Assembly (NCBI RefSeq): GCF_000733775.1
Contig: NZ_JPOE01000002.1
Location: 1,364,001 to 1,428,000, forward strand
Direction: 5' to 3'
Length of the DNA stretch: 64,000 nucleotides
DNA from: Thiomonas sp. FB-Cd
GTDB lineage: Bacteria > Pseudomonadota > Gammaproteobacteria > Burkholderiales > Burkholderiaceae_C
This document shows positions 37,291 through 45,846 of the stretch, piece by piece (within the stretch, counting starts at the first letter, position 1; every line of letters begins with the position of its first letter). Under the pieces are notes generated by a model. It did not search any database. It worked only from the letters and a program-made list of their open reading frames with translations, and was not told the origin of the DNA. A program made the position numbers and the translations under genes.

Positions 37291-38490
37291 TCAGTCCGCC
37301 AGGCAGTTGTCCACCCGCCAGCTGTACAGCCATTCCATCGCGTCGTAGAAGCGCTCGGGCGTGCGGCCCTTCCACAGGTCGTTGCGCACCAGGCGCTCGA
37401 CGCCCTTGGCGTGATAGATGCGCCCCATCTCGCGACTGGACAGCACAATGCGCGCAGTGCGTGCGACCCGCGAGCGCTGGTACAGGTCGAATGCCGGTTC
37501 AAAGGCGTTGTCGTGCACGCGCAGCGCCTCACCCAGCGTGACGGCGTCTTCCATGGCCATACAGGCGCCTTGGGCCATGTACTGCGTGGTCGGATGCGCC
37601 GCATCTCCCAGCAGGGTCGCACGGCCGAAGGTCCACTGGCCGATCGGCTCGCGGTCGGCGGTGGCCCAGCGCTTCCAGCTCTTGGGCATCTCGATCAGCT
37701 GGCGGGCCTTCGGGCAGACCTCCTGAAAATAGCTCTGCACCTCCTCGCGACTGCCCTCCTTGACGCCCCATTGCTCCTGTCCGCGGCTGTGGAAGGTCAC
37801 AACCACGTTGTACTGCTCGCCACCACGCAGCGGATAGTGCACCAGATGGCAGTTCGGGCCGACCCAGATGCTCGCGGCATTCCACTGGAGATCAACCGGG
37901 AAGTCCGCTTTGTCGACCACCGCTCGGTACACCACGTGACCGGTCACCCGCGCCGCATCGCCCACGTACTGCTCGCGCACCACGGACTTCACCCCGTCTG
38001 CGCCGATCAGCGCCACACCGCGGTGGGCGGTGCCATGCTGGTCGAACACGGTCACGCCAGTGTCGTCCTGCTCGATGCGCTCGACCCGGGTGGACGTGAG
38101 AAACTCCGTCGCCTCGGCCTCCATCACGCCTTCGAGCAGCGAGGTGTGGATGTCCACGCGATGGATCACGGCGTAGGGGTTGCCGAAACGCTGGCGGAAG
38201 GCCTCGTCGGTGGGAATGCGCCCCACGAGGGATGCATCGATGGCATCGTGCATCACCATGCAGTCGGTGTAGACCGCGCGCCCGCGTGCCCGCTCACCCA
38301 CACCCAGGGCATCGAGAGCGTTGAATGCGTTGGGGCCGAGCTGGATGCCTGCGCCGATCTCGCCGATCCGTGGCGACTGCTCCAGAACCTTTACCGAAAA
38401 CCCGCGCCGCACCAAGGCGAGCGCTGCGGCAAGACCGCCAATGCCGCCGCCAGCTACCAGCACCGTGCCTGCACTTCCATGACTGTCCAT
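37291..38490 (-). CDS. 3-hydroxybenzoate 6-monooxygenase (FAD, class A)
   Basis: A 399-residue flavoprotein aromatic hydroxylase of the PHBH/salicylate-hydroxylase fold. The FAD motif GGGIGG is at residues 14-19, the DG motif GADGVKS at 163-169 and the GD motif GDAAHP at 295-300. The overall sequence matches NAD(P)H-dependent 3-hydroxybenzoate 6-hydroxylases, which make gentisate; salicylate 1- or 5-hydroxylation is less likely. CAGGAGGCAGA precedes the ATG. A perfect 18-bp palindrome 25 bp upstream is a likely MarR operator. Immediate proximity to gentisate dioxygenase supports the assignment. Confidence 0.92.
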   Translation of the reverse strand: MDSHGSAGTVLVAGGGIGGLAAALALVRRGFSVKVLEQSPRIGEIGAGIQLGPNAFNALDALGVGERARGRAVYTDCMVMHDAIDASLVGRIPTDEAFRQRFGNPYAVIHRVDIHTSLLEGVMEAEATEFLTSTRVERIEQDDTGVTVFDQHGTAHRGVALIGADGVKSVVREQYVGDAARVTGHVVYRAVVDKADFPVDLQWNAASIWVGPNCHLVHYPLRGGEQYNVVVTFHSRGQEQWGVKEGSREEVQSYFQEVCPKARQLIEMPKSWKRWATADREPIGQWTFGRATLLGDAAHPTTQYMAQGACMAMEDAVTLGEALRVHDNAFEPAFDLYQRSRVARTARIVLSSREMGRIYHAKGVERLVRNDLWKGRTPERFYDAMEWLYSWRVDNCLAD

Positions 38491-38514
38491 TCTGCCTCCT
38501 GCAGCGTGACCATT

Positions 38515-38532
38515 TAATCAGTATACTGATTA
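38515..38532. promoter_or_regulatory. 18-bp palindromic operator upstream of the 3-hydroxybenzoate hydroxylase
   Basis: TAATCAGTATACTGATTA is a perfect palindrome 25 bp before the start codon. Its core ATCAGTATACTGAT recurs in near-identical form (ATCAGTATCGTGAT) at 44116-44129 before the ABC importer, next to the MarR gene. Size and symmetry are typical of MarR dimers. Confidence 0.7.
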
Positions 38533-38888
38533 TGAGTGTAATCTCGACAGACGGGTTTCCCTATCGGGATTACCCGAAGATCAACGGATGTCTGCGGCCG
38601 CGAGCAGCGGCGCCCATGGAACACCCACGCCTCGCTGAAGCATCTCGACTCCCCAGCCTCGCGCCGGAATCTGAGGCGGCGCTTGGCGATGGTGACAAGC
38701 CGGCCTCGCAATCCCGCACCTGCTCGAGATTCCAGTCATCTTGACCCGCAAGGCGATACCGCCTGCACGGACCATTTCGGCAGCTGCACCAGCGAGGTGC
38801 ATGGTCCCGGGGAGTACCGAAGGCGGCGCTGCGACCCGAGCCGACGGCAGGGCCGCGCCCGCTGCATTGAGCCGGCGCGCAGAGCCGA
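38533..38888. other. Gap between hydroxylase promoter and hemerythrin gene
   Basis: About 355 bp. No convincing gene on either strand; the promoter of the hydroxylase unit must lie at its left edge next to the palindrome. Confidence 0.45.
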
Positions 38889-39458
38889 TCAGCGCCTCGA
38901 ACCGACGCCCCAGGGCTCTGGCACCAGCGCGACGAGACGGCGATAGAAGTCGCGGAACCAGGCGTTGCCATTCACCGCGGCGCTGCGCAGCGGATCGGGC
39001 TCCGCGTTGAACTGCGCGGCGATGGCCGTCCAGTCCGCATCGTCGAGCACCTCGCGCGCCTTGGGCAGCACCTCACGCTCCTCCAGCCCCATGTGGCGAA
39101 GGTGGAAGTCGGCATATTCGCGGGCCTTCGCCGCGAAGGCCTCGCGCGCACCCGGAATGTCCGCCTCCATGCGGCCCAGCAGGTTGCGCAGCACGTCGAG
39201 ATGTGGACGGCTGCCCGCATGCTGGCGGCCGAGCTCGTCGAGCGTGGCGTCAATGGCGTGCGTGCGGGCCCGGATGCGCGGAAACAACACCCGCTCCTCG
39301 TTGGGGTGGTGGTGCGATTCCGGATATTGATCCACGTAGTAAAGAATGGACCACAGCATCTTGTAGTCCGGCTCGAGGTCGTGGCTGGCGATCTCGTCGG
39401 CGACGTGGCGCAGGGCTTCGATCACGGCCGACATGGCGCGGTGCTCGCCCTGAATCAC
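38889..39458 (-). CDS. Hemerythrin-like HHE-domain protein
   Basis: A 189-residue four-helix-bundle protein with an HHE cation-binding pattern. H6 lies in GEHRAM, the HHHPNEE cluster follows at 49-55, HAGSRPH in the third helix, and HLRHMGLEEREVLP in the fourth. Such domains bind a di-iron centre and sense or carry oxygen, NO or iron. It is the last gene after the ABC importer livF and may be cotranscribed. The start is probably GTG 39458, since no ATG precedes the domain in frame. Its link to oxygen-dependent gentisate catabolism is inference. Confidence 0.85.
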   Translation of the reverse strand: MIQGEHRAMSAVIEALRHVADEIASHDLEPDYKMLWSILYYVDQYPESHHHPNEERVLFPRIRARTHAIDATLDELGRQHAGSRPHLDVLRNLLGRMEADIPGAREAFAAKAREYADFHLRHMGLEEREVLPKAREVLDDADWTAIAAQFNAEPDPLRSAAVNGNAWFRDFYRRLVALVPEPWGVGSRR

Positions 39459-39503
39459 GCCGATGGCCTGTTGCTGGGGGTCATGGCGATGGTCTCCTGG
39501 ATG

Positions 39504-40211
39504 TCAGTGCGCAGCCACGCCGAGCCAACGGTCGAGCACCGACGGATCGGCCGCCAGCGCCTCGCTCGCGCCCCGATGCACGATGCGCCCGCGTTCGAGC
39601 ACGATGGCCTGCTGCGTGATCGGCAGGATCTGGTGGGCATGCTGCTCCACCAGGATGAGTGCCATATTTCCCCTCGCCACCATTTGCGCGATCGAGACCA
39701 GCAGCTCCTCGCAGATAAGCGGCGCCAGTCCTTCAAGCGGCTCGTCCAGCAGCAGGATCTTCGGGTTGAGCATCAACGCACGGCCCATGGCGAGCATCTG
39801 CTGCTCCCCGCCCGAAAGCTCGTTGCCCATGTTGGCACGACGCTCCTGCAACCGCGGGAACATGGCGTAGACCTGCTCCAGCGCCCAAGGCCCGGGCCGC
39901 GCCACCACGGCGAGATTCTCCTCCACCGTGAGCGAGGGAAAGATGTCACGTTCCTGCGGCACCCAGCCCAGGCCCGCCCGGGCACGGCGGTAGCTGGGCA
40001 CGGCGGTGATGTCTGTTCCGTCCAGTCCGATTCGGCCGCGGGACTGGCGGGTCGCCCCCATGAGCGTGGCAAGCAGCGTGGTCTTGCCCATGCCGTTGCG
40101 GCCCAGCAAGGCCAAGCTCGCACCGGCGTCAAGATCGAAGCTGATGTCTTCGAGCACCGTGCTGTTGCCATAGCCGGCCCACACGCCGTCGACCTCCAGC
40201 AGCCTAGACAT
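39504..40211 (-). CDS. livF: ABC transporter ATPase, LivF type (importer 1)
   Basis: A 235-residue ATP-binding subunit of a branched-chain-amino-acid/aromatic-acid type importer. Walker A is GRNGMGKTT, the ABC signature LSGGEQQM and Walker B ILLLDEP. The family-specific GLAP motif follows Walker B (EGLAPLI). ATG 40211 overlaps the livG stop by 8 bp, showing translational coupling; a longer frame to 40253 is not favoured. It pairs with LivG at 40204 to drive the LivHM permease. Adjacent aromatic genes suggest an aromatic acid cargo. Confidence 0.95.
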   Translation of the reverse strand: MSRLLEVDGVWAGYGNSTVLEDISFDLDAGASLALLGRNGMGKTTLLATLMGATRQSRGRIGLDGTDITAVPSYRRARAGLGWVPQERDIFPSLTVEENLAVVARPGPWALEQVYAMFPRLQERRANMGNELSGGEQQMLAMGRALMLNPKILLLDEPLEGLAPLICEELLVSIAQMVARGNMALILVEQHAHQILPITQQAIVLERGRIVHRGASEALAADPSVLDRWLGVAAH

Positions 40212-40968
40212 GAACGGCACTCCCCAGGTAGACCTCCCGCACCCGTGGATCATCCGCGATGGCCGACGGCACGTCCTCGGTCAGTACGGCGCCGTTGACC
40301 AGTACTGAAATGCGCTCGGCAAAGCGGAACACCAGATCCATGTCATGTTCGATCAACACGATGGTGACCTCGCGCGGCAGTTGCGCAATGGTCTCGAAAA
40401 GTTCGCGGCTCTCGCCCGCCGGCACCCCGGCGGCCGGCTCGTCCAGCAACAGCACCCGCGGCCGCATGGCCAGCGCGAGCGCGATCTCGATCAGGCGCTG
40501 GCGGCCATACGCCAGCGTGCGTGTGGGCTCGAAGGCGATGTCGAGCAACCGCAGACGCTCGAGCAGCGCGGCGGCTTCGTCCACGGCCTCGCCATGCGCC
40601 GCCAGCGGCTTCCAGAACCGCGCACCGATCCCACGGCGCTGGCACACGGCCAGCAGCACCGACTCCAGCACCGTCAGGTCGGCGAACAGACGGTTGATCT
40701 GGAATGTCCGCGCCAAGCCGCGGCCCACGCGCTGGTGCTGGGGCAAATGCGTCACCTCGTGACCTTCGAGCAGCACATGTCCGGCTGTCGGCGTCAGAAA
40801 GCCGGTGAGCAGATTGATCAGTGTGGTCTTGCCCGCGCCGTTCGGCCCGATGAGGGCATGGCGGGCACCGGCGGCAACCCGCAGCGACACCTTGTTGGTC
40901 GCAACAAAGCCGCCGAAGCGCTTGACCAGGTCGCGCGTCTCCAGGGCGATGGGCGCTGCGTCGCTCAT
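40204..40968 (-). CDS. livG: ABC transporter ATPase, LivG type (importer 1)
   Basis: A 254-residue ATP-binding subunit. Walker A GPNGAGKTT, the LivG-specific RTFQINRLF after it, and Walker [12 protein letters not shown] are clear. The signature sequence reads LAYGRQRLIEIA, the weaker LSxG form normal for LivG. The stop and the livF start overlap, and its ATG overlaps the livM stop, so livM-livG-livF are tightly coupled. Confidence 0.95.
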   Translation of the reverse strand: MSDAAPIALETRDLVKRFGGFVATNKVSLRVAAGARHALIGPNGAGKTTLINLLTGFLTPTAGHVLLEGHEVTHLPQHQRVGRGLARTFQINRLFADLTVLESVLLAVCQRRGIGARFWKPLAAHGEAVDEAAALLERLRLLDIAFEPTRTLAYGRQRLIEIALALAMRPRVLLLDEPAAGVPAGESRELFETIAQLPREVTIVLIEHDMDLVFRFAERISVLVNGAVLTEDVPSAIADDPRVREVYLGSAVHV

Positions 40969-41960
40969 GCGGGTCTCCTGCGAAATCGGCGGGCCACGGC
41001 CAGCAGGCCTCCGACGATGCCGCCGCGGGCAAACAGGACCACCAGAATAAGCGCCGCACCCATCCAGAACTGCCAGTACTGGGGGTTCACGTCCGACAGC
41101 AGATGGTGCACCGTCATGAAGACCACCGCACCAATCATCGCCCCGTACAGCGTGCCGGTACCGCCCAGCACCAGGATGAGCAGCAATTCGGCCGAGCGCG
41201 CGAAGCTCAAGACATCGATGGAGACGAACTGGGTGGTCTGCGTGAGCAGTGCGCCCGCCACACCAGCCACTGCCGCCCCGATGGTGTACACCGCCACCAG
41301 GCGCGCATGCACCGGCACGCCCAGCGCAGGCATGCGCAGCACGTTCTGCCGGATACCAACCAGGGACAGGCCGAACGGCGCATGGACGATGCGGCGAACC
41401 ATCCAGAACATCACGAACAGCACAGCCACGCTGTAGACATAGGCGACCTTGCCATAGAGGTCGAACTCGAAATGCCCCAGCAGCGGGTTGACGGTGATGC
41501 CCTGCAGGCCGTCGAGTCCTCCGGTAACGCCGGGGAGCTGGTTGGCAGCCACGTAGAGGATGAGGGCCATGCCCAGCGTCACCATCAGGCGTGTCAGGTC
41601 GGCACCGCGCAGCACCAGGAAGCTGGCACCAAAGCCGGCCAGCGCGCTCACCGCCGCCGCCGCCCCCAGGCCGAACAGCGGATTGGGCCAGCCATGCATC
41701 GCAAACAGACCGGCGGTATAGGCGCCAATCCCGAAGAAGGCCGCATGGCCCAGGGAAATGATGCCCCCATAGCCAAGGATCAGGTCAAGCGACAGCGCGA
41801 ACAACGCGGTGATCGCCATCTGCGACAGCAGCGCCAAATCGTCCGGGAAGATGAAGTAGGCCACGATGGGCGCCACCCAGAACACATATTCGGCCGGATG
41901 CCACCGGGCGGCTCGGCGCAGCGGGCCAGCGTCAAAGCCAGAACGGGAGTTGATTGCCAT
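40965..41960 (-). CDS. livM: ABC transporter permease, LivM type (importer 1)
   Basis: A 331-residue inner-membrane permease with about eight helices. The family segment ILGYGGIISLGHAAFFGIGAY is at about residues 60-80 (written here as GYGGIISLGHAAFFGIG), and LMVTLGMALIL and GATLYGA-like GGTGTLYGAMIGA follow. Start ATG 41960 (MAINSRSG) fits family length; the frame upstream is noncoding overlap with livH. It overlaps livG by 4 bp. Confidence 0.94.
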   Translation of the reverse strand: MAINSRSGFDAGPLRRAARWHPAEYVFWVAPIVAYFIFPDDLALLSQMAITALFALSLDLILGYGGIISLGHAAFFGIGAYTAGLFAMHGWPNPLFGLGAAAAVSALAGFGASFLVLRGADLTRLMVTLGMALILYVAANQLPGVTGGLDGLQGITVNPLLGHFEFDLYGKVAYVYSVAVLFVMFWMVRRIVHAPFGLSLVGIRQNVLRMPALGVPVHARLVAVYTIGAAVAGVAGALLTQTTQFVSIDVLSFARSAELLLILVLGGTGTLYGAMIGAVVFMTVHHLLSDVNPQYWQFWMGAALILVVLFARGGIVGGLLAVARRFRRRPA

Positions 41961-41968
41961 CGCCAGAA

Positions 41969-42825
41969 TCACTTGGCCGCACTGCGGCCGAACAGTCCCT
42001 GCGGACGGAAGATGAGGGTCAGAACCATCACGACATAGATGACGAAAGCGCCGAACTGCGGCAGGTAGTACTTCCCGGCCACGTCGGCCACGCCCAGCAG
42101 CAGGGACGCCAAGAGGGACCCCGAGATGCTGCCGGTGCCACCGACGGCGACCACAATGAGGAAGTACACGATGTACTGGATCGGGTACTCCGGGTTCAGG
42201 CCGAGCATCTGGATGCCCAGCGCACCCCCAAGCCCCGCCAGTGCCGAACCCAGGGCGAAGGTGGCAACGAACACGCGTTCCACGTCGATGCCCAAGCCCC
42301 GCGCGGCGCGCGGGTTGTCCACCGCCGCGCGCAGGCTGGCGCCAAAGCGTGTGCGCGTCACCATCCAGTGCAGCACCACCGCAAGGACGGCGCCGACCAC
42401 GATGAGCAGCAGACTGTAGGCGTCGAAATCCAGCCCGGGCCAATGCCAGGCCTGGCGCAGAAAGGGAGGCAGCACCAGCGGCTGCTGCTGGTCGCCGAAC
42501 ACATAGGTTGCGCTGGCGATGGACATGAAGACCAGCCCGATGGAAAACAGCACCTGGTCGAGATGCGAGGCGCGGTAAAGCCGGCGATAGAGCAACCGCT
42601 CCAGCACGACTCCGGCCAGCGCTGCGGCCAGCGCAGCCAGAGGCAGCGCCACGAGGAACGGAATGCCCAGGCGGTTGAGGAGCACCACACAGACATACCC
42701 CCCAGCATGGCGAAGGCGCCGTGCGCGAGGTTGACGAAATTCATCAGCCCGAGCGTCACCGACAAGCCAACGCTGAGCAGGAACAGCAGCATGCCCTCGG
42801 CGATGCCGTTGTACAGGATGGTCAC
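41969..42825 (-). pseudogene. livH: ABC transporter permease, LivH type (importer 1), frameshifted
   Basis: A LivH permease of about 285 residues in two frames. The first, from GTG 42825 (MTILYNGIAEGML), runs through GLMNFVNLAHGAFAMLGG. The second continues YVCVVLLNRLGIPFLVALP and on to RPQGLFGRSAAK at 41969. The switch falls on a run of six C (42698-42703; six G on the coding strand), where one more G would restore the frame. All other importer genes are intact. A sequencing error or slippage in the homopolymer is as likely as a true null mutation. Confidence 0.88.
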
Positions 42826-42898
42826 AGGAGTGTCTCCGCAGACGGCGGCAGCGCCCAGTCCTGGTCGCCGCCGCGGTTGTCCGGGCGTGGATGCGCGA

Positions 42899-44065
42899 TT
42901 ACTTGCCCGGATCCTTCACGTCTGGCACCGTCTCGAACTCAACGTTCTGCAAATGCGTGCCGACCATCTCCACCTTGCGGATGTACTCGTTTTGCACGAT
43001 ATCGCGCGTGGCCGGATCGATGGTCACCGGCCCGCGCGGGCTGATCCAATGCAGGCCCTTGACCGCCGCCATGAAGGCGGGGCCCTTCGCGTCGCCGTGG
43101 GTTTTCTTCAGCGCCAGGTCGATCAGTTCCATGCCGTCATAGCCGCCAACGGCCATGAAGTTGGGACGATCCTTCGGGTAGGCCTTGTCATACGCCGCCA
43201 CGAAGGCCCTGTTCTGCGGCGAATCGTGCACCGCGGAATAGTGGAAGGCGGTAATGATGCCCAAAGCCGGCTTGCCCAGGGTGTCGAGGATGTCCTCGTC
43301 GGTCAGGTCGCCCGTTCCAATGAGCTTGATGCCGCTGGCCGCCAGCCCCTGGTCGACGAACCCCTTCATGAAGGCGATGGTGCCGGCGCCCGGCGGCAGG
43401 AACAGGAACACCGCATCGGGCTTGGCGTCCTTGATGCGCTGCAAGTACGGCGCGTAGTCCGGATTGCTTAGCGGCGCCTTGATGTCGCCGACGATCGCGC
43501 CCCCGTCCCCGGTGAAGGATTTCGTGAACTGGGTGGCGGCGTCAAAGCCGGGGCCGTAATCGGCCACTAGCACGAACACCTTCTTGATCCCGTTCTTCGC
43601 GGCCCAGTCGGCGATGACCTTGGACCCCTGCGGCAGGGTCATGGAAACGCGCACGATGTCGGGCGACTTGGTCGTGATCGACGAGGTCGCCGCGTTCATC
43701 ACCACCATCGGCATCTTCGCCTGGGTGGCCAGCGGCGCCACGGCAAAGGCCGAGGGCGTGAGCGCGAAGCCGGCCAGGATGTCCACCTTGTCCTTGATCA
43801 CCAGTTCCTGCGCCAGGCGCTTGTCCACATCGCCGGCGGTGCCGGGCGCGTCGTTCTTGAGCACCACGTCGACCTTGCGACCGGCAATGCTGCCGCCGTG
43901 CTCATTGAGCCACAACTGCACGCCGTGGTTGATCTGCTTTCCGTAGGCAGCGAAAGGGCCCGACATGGGCAGGATGAGGCCGATTTTCAGCGGCTCGGCA
44001 GCCGCGGCGGCGCTGAGCGCACCTGCCGCGAGGCAAAGGCCAATAAACGCTTGCTTCCAGTTCAT
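42899..44065 (-). CDS. ABC transporter substrate-binding protein (importer 1)
   Basis: A 388-residue periplasmic binding protein of the LivK/type I fold (Peripla_BP_6). A signal peptide covers about 1-23 (GLCLAAGALSAAAAA). The mature start EPLKIGLILPMSGPFAAYG is diagnostic. Related proteins in aromatic gene clusters bind aromatic acids instead of leucine, which suits the context. It is the first gene of importer 1, behind TTGGAGACGTCTC. A MarR-type half-palindrome lies about 50 bp upstream. Confidence 0.92.
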   Translation of the reverse strand: MNWKQAFIGLCLAAGALSAAAAAEPLKIGLILPMSGPFAAYGKQINHGVQLWLNEHGGSIAGRKVDVVLKNDAPGTAGDVDKRLAQELVIKDKVDILAGFALTPSAFAVAPLATQAKMPMVVMNAATSSITTKSPDIVRVSMTLPQGSKVIADWAAKNGIKKVFVLVADYGPGFDAATQFTKSFTGDGGAIVGDIKAPLSNPDYAPYLQRIKDAKPDAVFLFLPPGAGTIAFMKGFVDQGLAASGIKLIGTGDLTDEDILDTLGKPALGIITAFHYSAVHDSPQNRAFVAAYDKAYPKDRPNFMAVGGYDGMELIDLALKKTHGDAKGPAFMAAVKGLHWISPRGPVTIDPATRDIVQNEYIRKVEMVGTHLQNVEFETVPDVKDPGK

Positions 44066-44115
44066 GAGACGTCTCCAAGGGTCATGGCCAGAGGCCGATC
44101 ATTTGTATACAGATC

Positions 44116-44129
44116 ATCAGTATCGTGAT
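44116..44129. promoter_or_regulatory. Second MarR-type operator, importer 1 promoter
   Basis: ATCAGTATCGTGAT matches 12 of 14 bases of the core of the palindrome at 38515-38532 (ATCAGTATACTGAT). It lies between the marR stop and the importer binding-protein start. A flanking GTATAC at 44105-44110 may form part of the -10 region. Confidence 0.6.
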
Positions 44130-44181
44130 AACTTTTTCAAATTGCCATGCGGGTCTACCCTGAGTTCGGCCCGGAGAGCGC

Positions 44182-44661
44182 TCAGTTGCCGCTGGGCGCG
44201 CGGCTGAGATCGTTGTTCGCAAGCACCAGTTGACCCAGCATGCGCATGAATTCGGCCCGTTCCTTTACCGGTAGGGGTTCGAGGATGCGCTCCTGGGCGT
44301 GCAGGACTGCAGGCAAGGCAGCGTCCAACAGCGTGATGCCCGCCTGCGTCACCTCGAGCAGCCGCACCCGCCGATCCGAGGACGAGGCGTTGCGGCGCAT
44401 CAGCCCCCGCGCCTCCAGGCGGTCGATCACTCCCGCGGTCGTCGATGTGTCCAAGCCGATGGTGCGCGCCAGGGTGCGCTGATCGAGGCCCGGCGTGTTG
44501 CGCACCCCCTGCAGTGCGGCGTACTGCACCGGCGTCAAGCCATACGCCTGGTTCTCTTGCAGGAAGATCGCCACCGCGATCTGATGCAGACGCCGGATAT
44601 GGTGCCCGACCAGAGATTCGAGATCGACATTCGGTGAGGGAAAAGAAGATTTGGCCAGCAT
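44182..44661 (-). CDS. MarR-family regulator
   Basis: A 159-residue winged-helix regulator. The core reads GLTPVQYAALQGVRNTPGLD, then RTLARTIGLDTSTTAGVIDRLEARGL (recognition helix) and the wing SSDRRVRLLEVT. It resembles MarR repressors of aromatic catabolism (HcaR/BadR-like), which release DNA on binding an aromatic acid or CoA thioester. ATG 44661 gives normal length. It lies directly upstream of importer 1 in the same direction. The shared palindromes suggest it controls importer 1 and the 3-hydroxybenzoate hydroxylase unit. Confidence 0.92.
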   Translation of the reverse strand: MLAKSSFPSPNVDLESLVGHHIRRLHQIAVAIFLQENQAYGLTPVQYAALQGVRNTPGLDQRTLARTIGLDTSTTAGVIDRLEARGLMRRNASSSDRRVRLLEVTQAGITLLDAALPAVLHAQERILEPLPVKERAEFMRMLGQLVLANNDLSRAPSGN

Positions 44662-45120
44662 ACGCGTTCCGGTCGTAATGGCGGGACACGGCGATTTCGG
44701 CGTGCCCCTGATATCGGGATTGTGACTGCTCTCATGATCAGCATGCAACCGAATTGTCCGCGATGCTCGGCATGCGCCCGGGCAAGGCCGGTCCGCGCGT
44801 GGCGTTCGACCCTGTGGAGGCCGCATCGCGCAGCCCCGGGTGGACACGCCTCGGTGTCCACCCGCCGCTTGGATGGTGGCGCTGCCGTCCGGGGATGCGC
44901 GAACCCGCCTGAAGTCGAAGAGGGTGACGGGCCTGCGCCCGCGCCAGCGGCTCTCAACAGGTCGTGCTGTCGAACTCAGGTTGCCCACGCCTGTGTCCAC
45001 GCACGAAACAGGCTCGACGCGGTGCGCCACGGGCGATCCCGCCGAAGGATGGGCGCGTCCAGCCTTGTCCAGCCGGCCACAGCCCCGATGAAGGTCCCGG
45101 GCGCTTGCCGGCCCGGGGCA
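44662..45120. other. Gap between the two aromatic operons
   Basis: About 460 bp between the end of the ten-gene operon (45121) and marR. No gene supported. It should hold the terminator of that operon and the marR promoter; a GC-rich repeat (CCCGGGCG...GGCCCGGGG at about 45097-45119) is the only hairpin-like feature, and it has no T-run. Confidence 0.45.
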
Positions 45121-45846
45121 TCAGGCGCTCAACATGCCCAGATAGGTCGCCTCGACCTTGGGGTCGTGCAGCACGCGCTCGGCAGGGCCGTCGAGCACCA
45201 CCTGTCCCAGTTCAAGCACGTAGGCATGGTCGGCGACCTGCAATGCAGCTCGGGCGTTTTGTTCGATGAGCAGAATGCTCATGCCGCGATCGCGAAGTGC
45301 AGCGATGCGATGCAGGATGTCGCGCACGATGCGCGGGGCCAGCCCCAGACTGGGTTCGTCGAGCATCAGAAGGCGCGGCGCGCCCATGAGCGCGCGCCCC
45401 AGCGCCAGCATTTGCCGCTCGCCACCCGAGAGGGTCTGGGCCGCCTGCGCGCGCCGCTCGGCCAAGCGCGGAAACATGTCGAACACGTCGTCGAGCGCGT
45501 GGCGGCGTGCCGCCGCCCCCTGGCGCCGGTGGCGGAAGGCGCCGAGCCCCAGGTTGTCCTCCACGCTCATGCTGCCGAACAGGTCGCGCTTCTCGGTCAC
45601 CAGAGCAAGGCCCAGTTCCACCAGATCCTGGGTGTCGGCGCGGGCGAGGTGTCGTCCGTCGAAACACACCGAACCCTGTGCCGGCAGCAGGCCCATGACG
45701 GCGTTGAGCAGCGTCGTCTTTCCCGCGCCATTGGCGCCGATGACCGTGACGATGGTCCCGGCCTGCACCTGCAGGCTCACGCCGTGCAGCGCCTGCACCT
45801 TGCCATAGGCCACCCGCAGGTCGCTGACTTCCAGCAGGGCCTTCAT
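45121..45846 (-). CDS. livF: ABC transporter ATPase, LivF type (importer 2)
   Basis: A 241-residue ATP-binding subunit. Walker A GANGAGKTT, the signature LSGGERQM and Walker B LLMLDEPSLGLAP are all present. It is the last gene of the operon that starts with the feruloyl-CoA-synthetase-like ligase. Its ATG overlaps the stop of the LivM-LivG fusion gene by 4 bp. It drives the second aromatic-type importer. Confidence 0.95.
   Translation of the reverse strand: MKALLEVSDLRVAYGKVQALHGVSLQVQAGTIVTVIGANGAGKTTLLNAVMGLLPAQGSVCFDGRHLARADTQDLVELGLALVTEKRDLFGSMSVEDNLGLGAFRHRRQGAAARRHALDDVFDMFPRLAERRAQAAQTLSGGERQMLALGRALMGAPRLLMLDEPSLGLAPRIVRDILHRIAALRDRGMSILLIEQNARAALQVADHAYVLELGQVVLDGPAERVLHDPKVEATYLGMLSA

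Noticed and set aside
42690..42710. Programmed -1 frameshifting in livH
   Set aside because: A G6 run alone is not evidence of programming; no stimulatory structure was identified, and intact LivH proteins are normally encoded in one frame. Kept as a frameshift of unknown cause.
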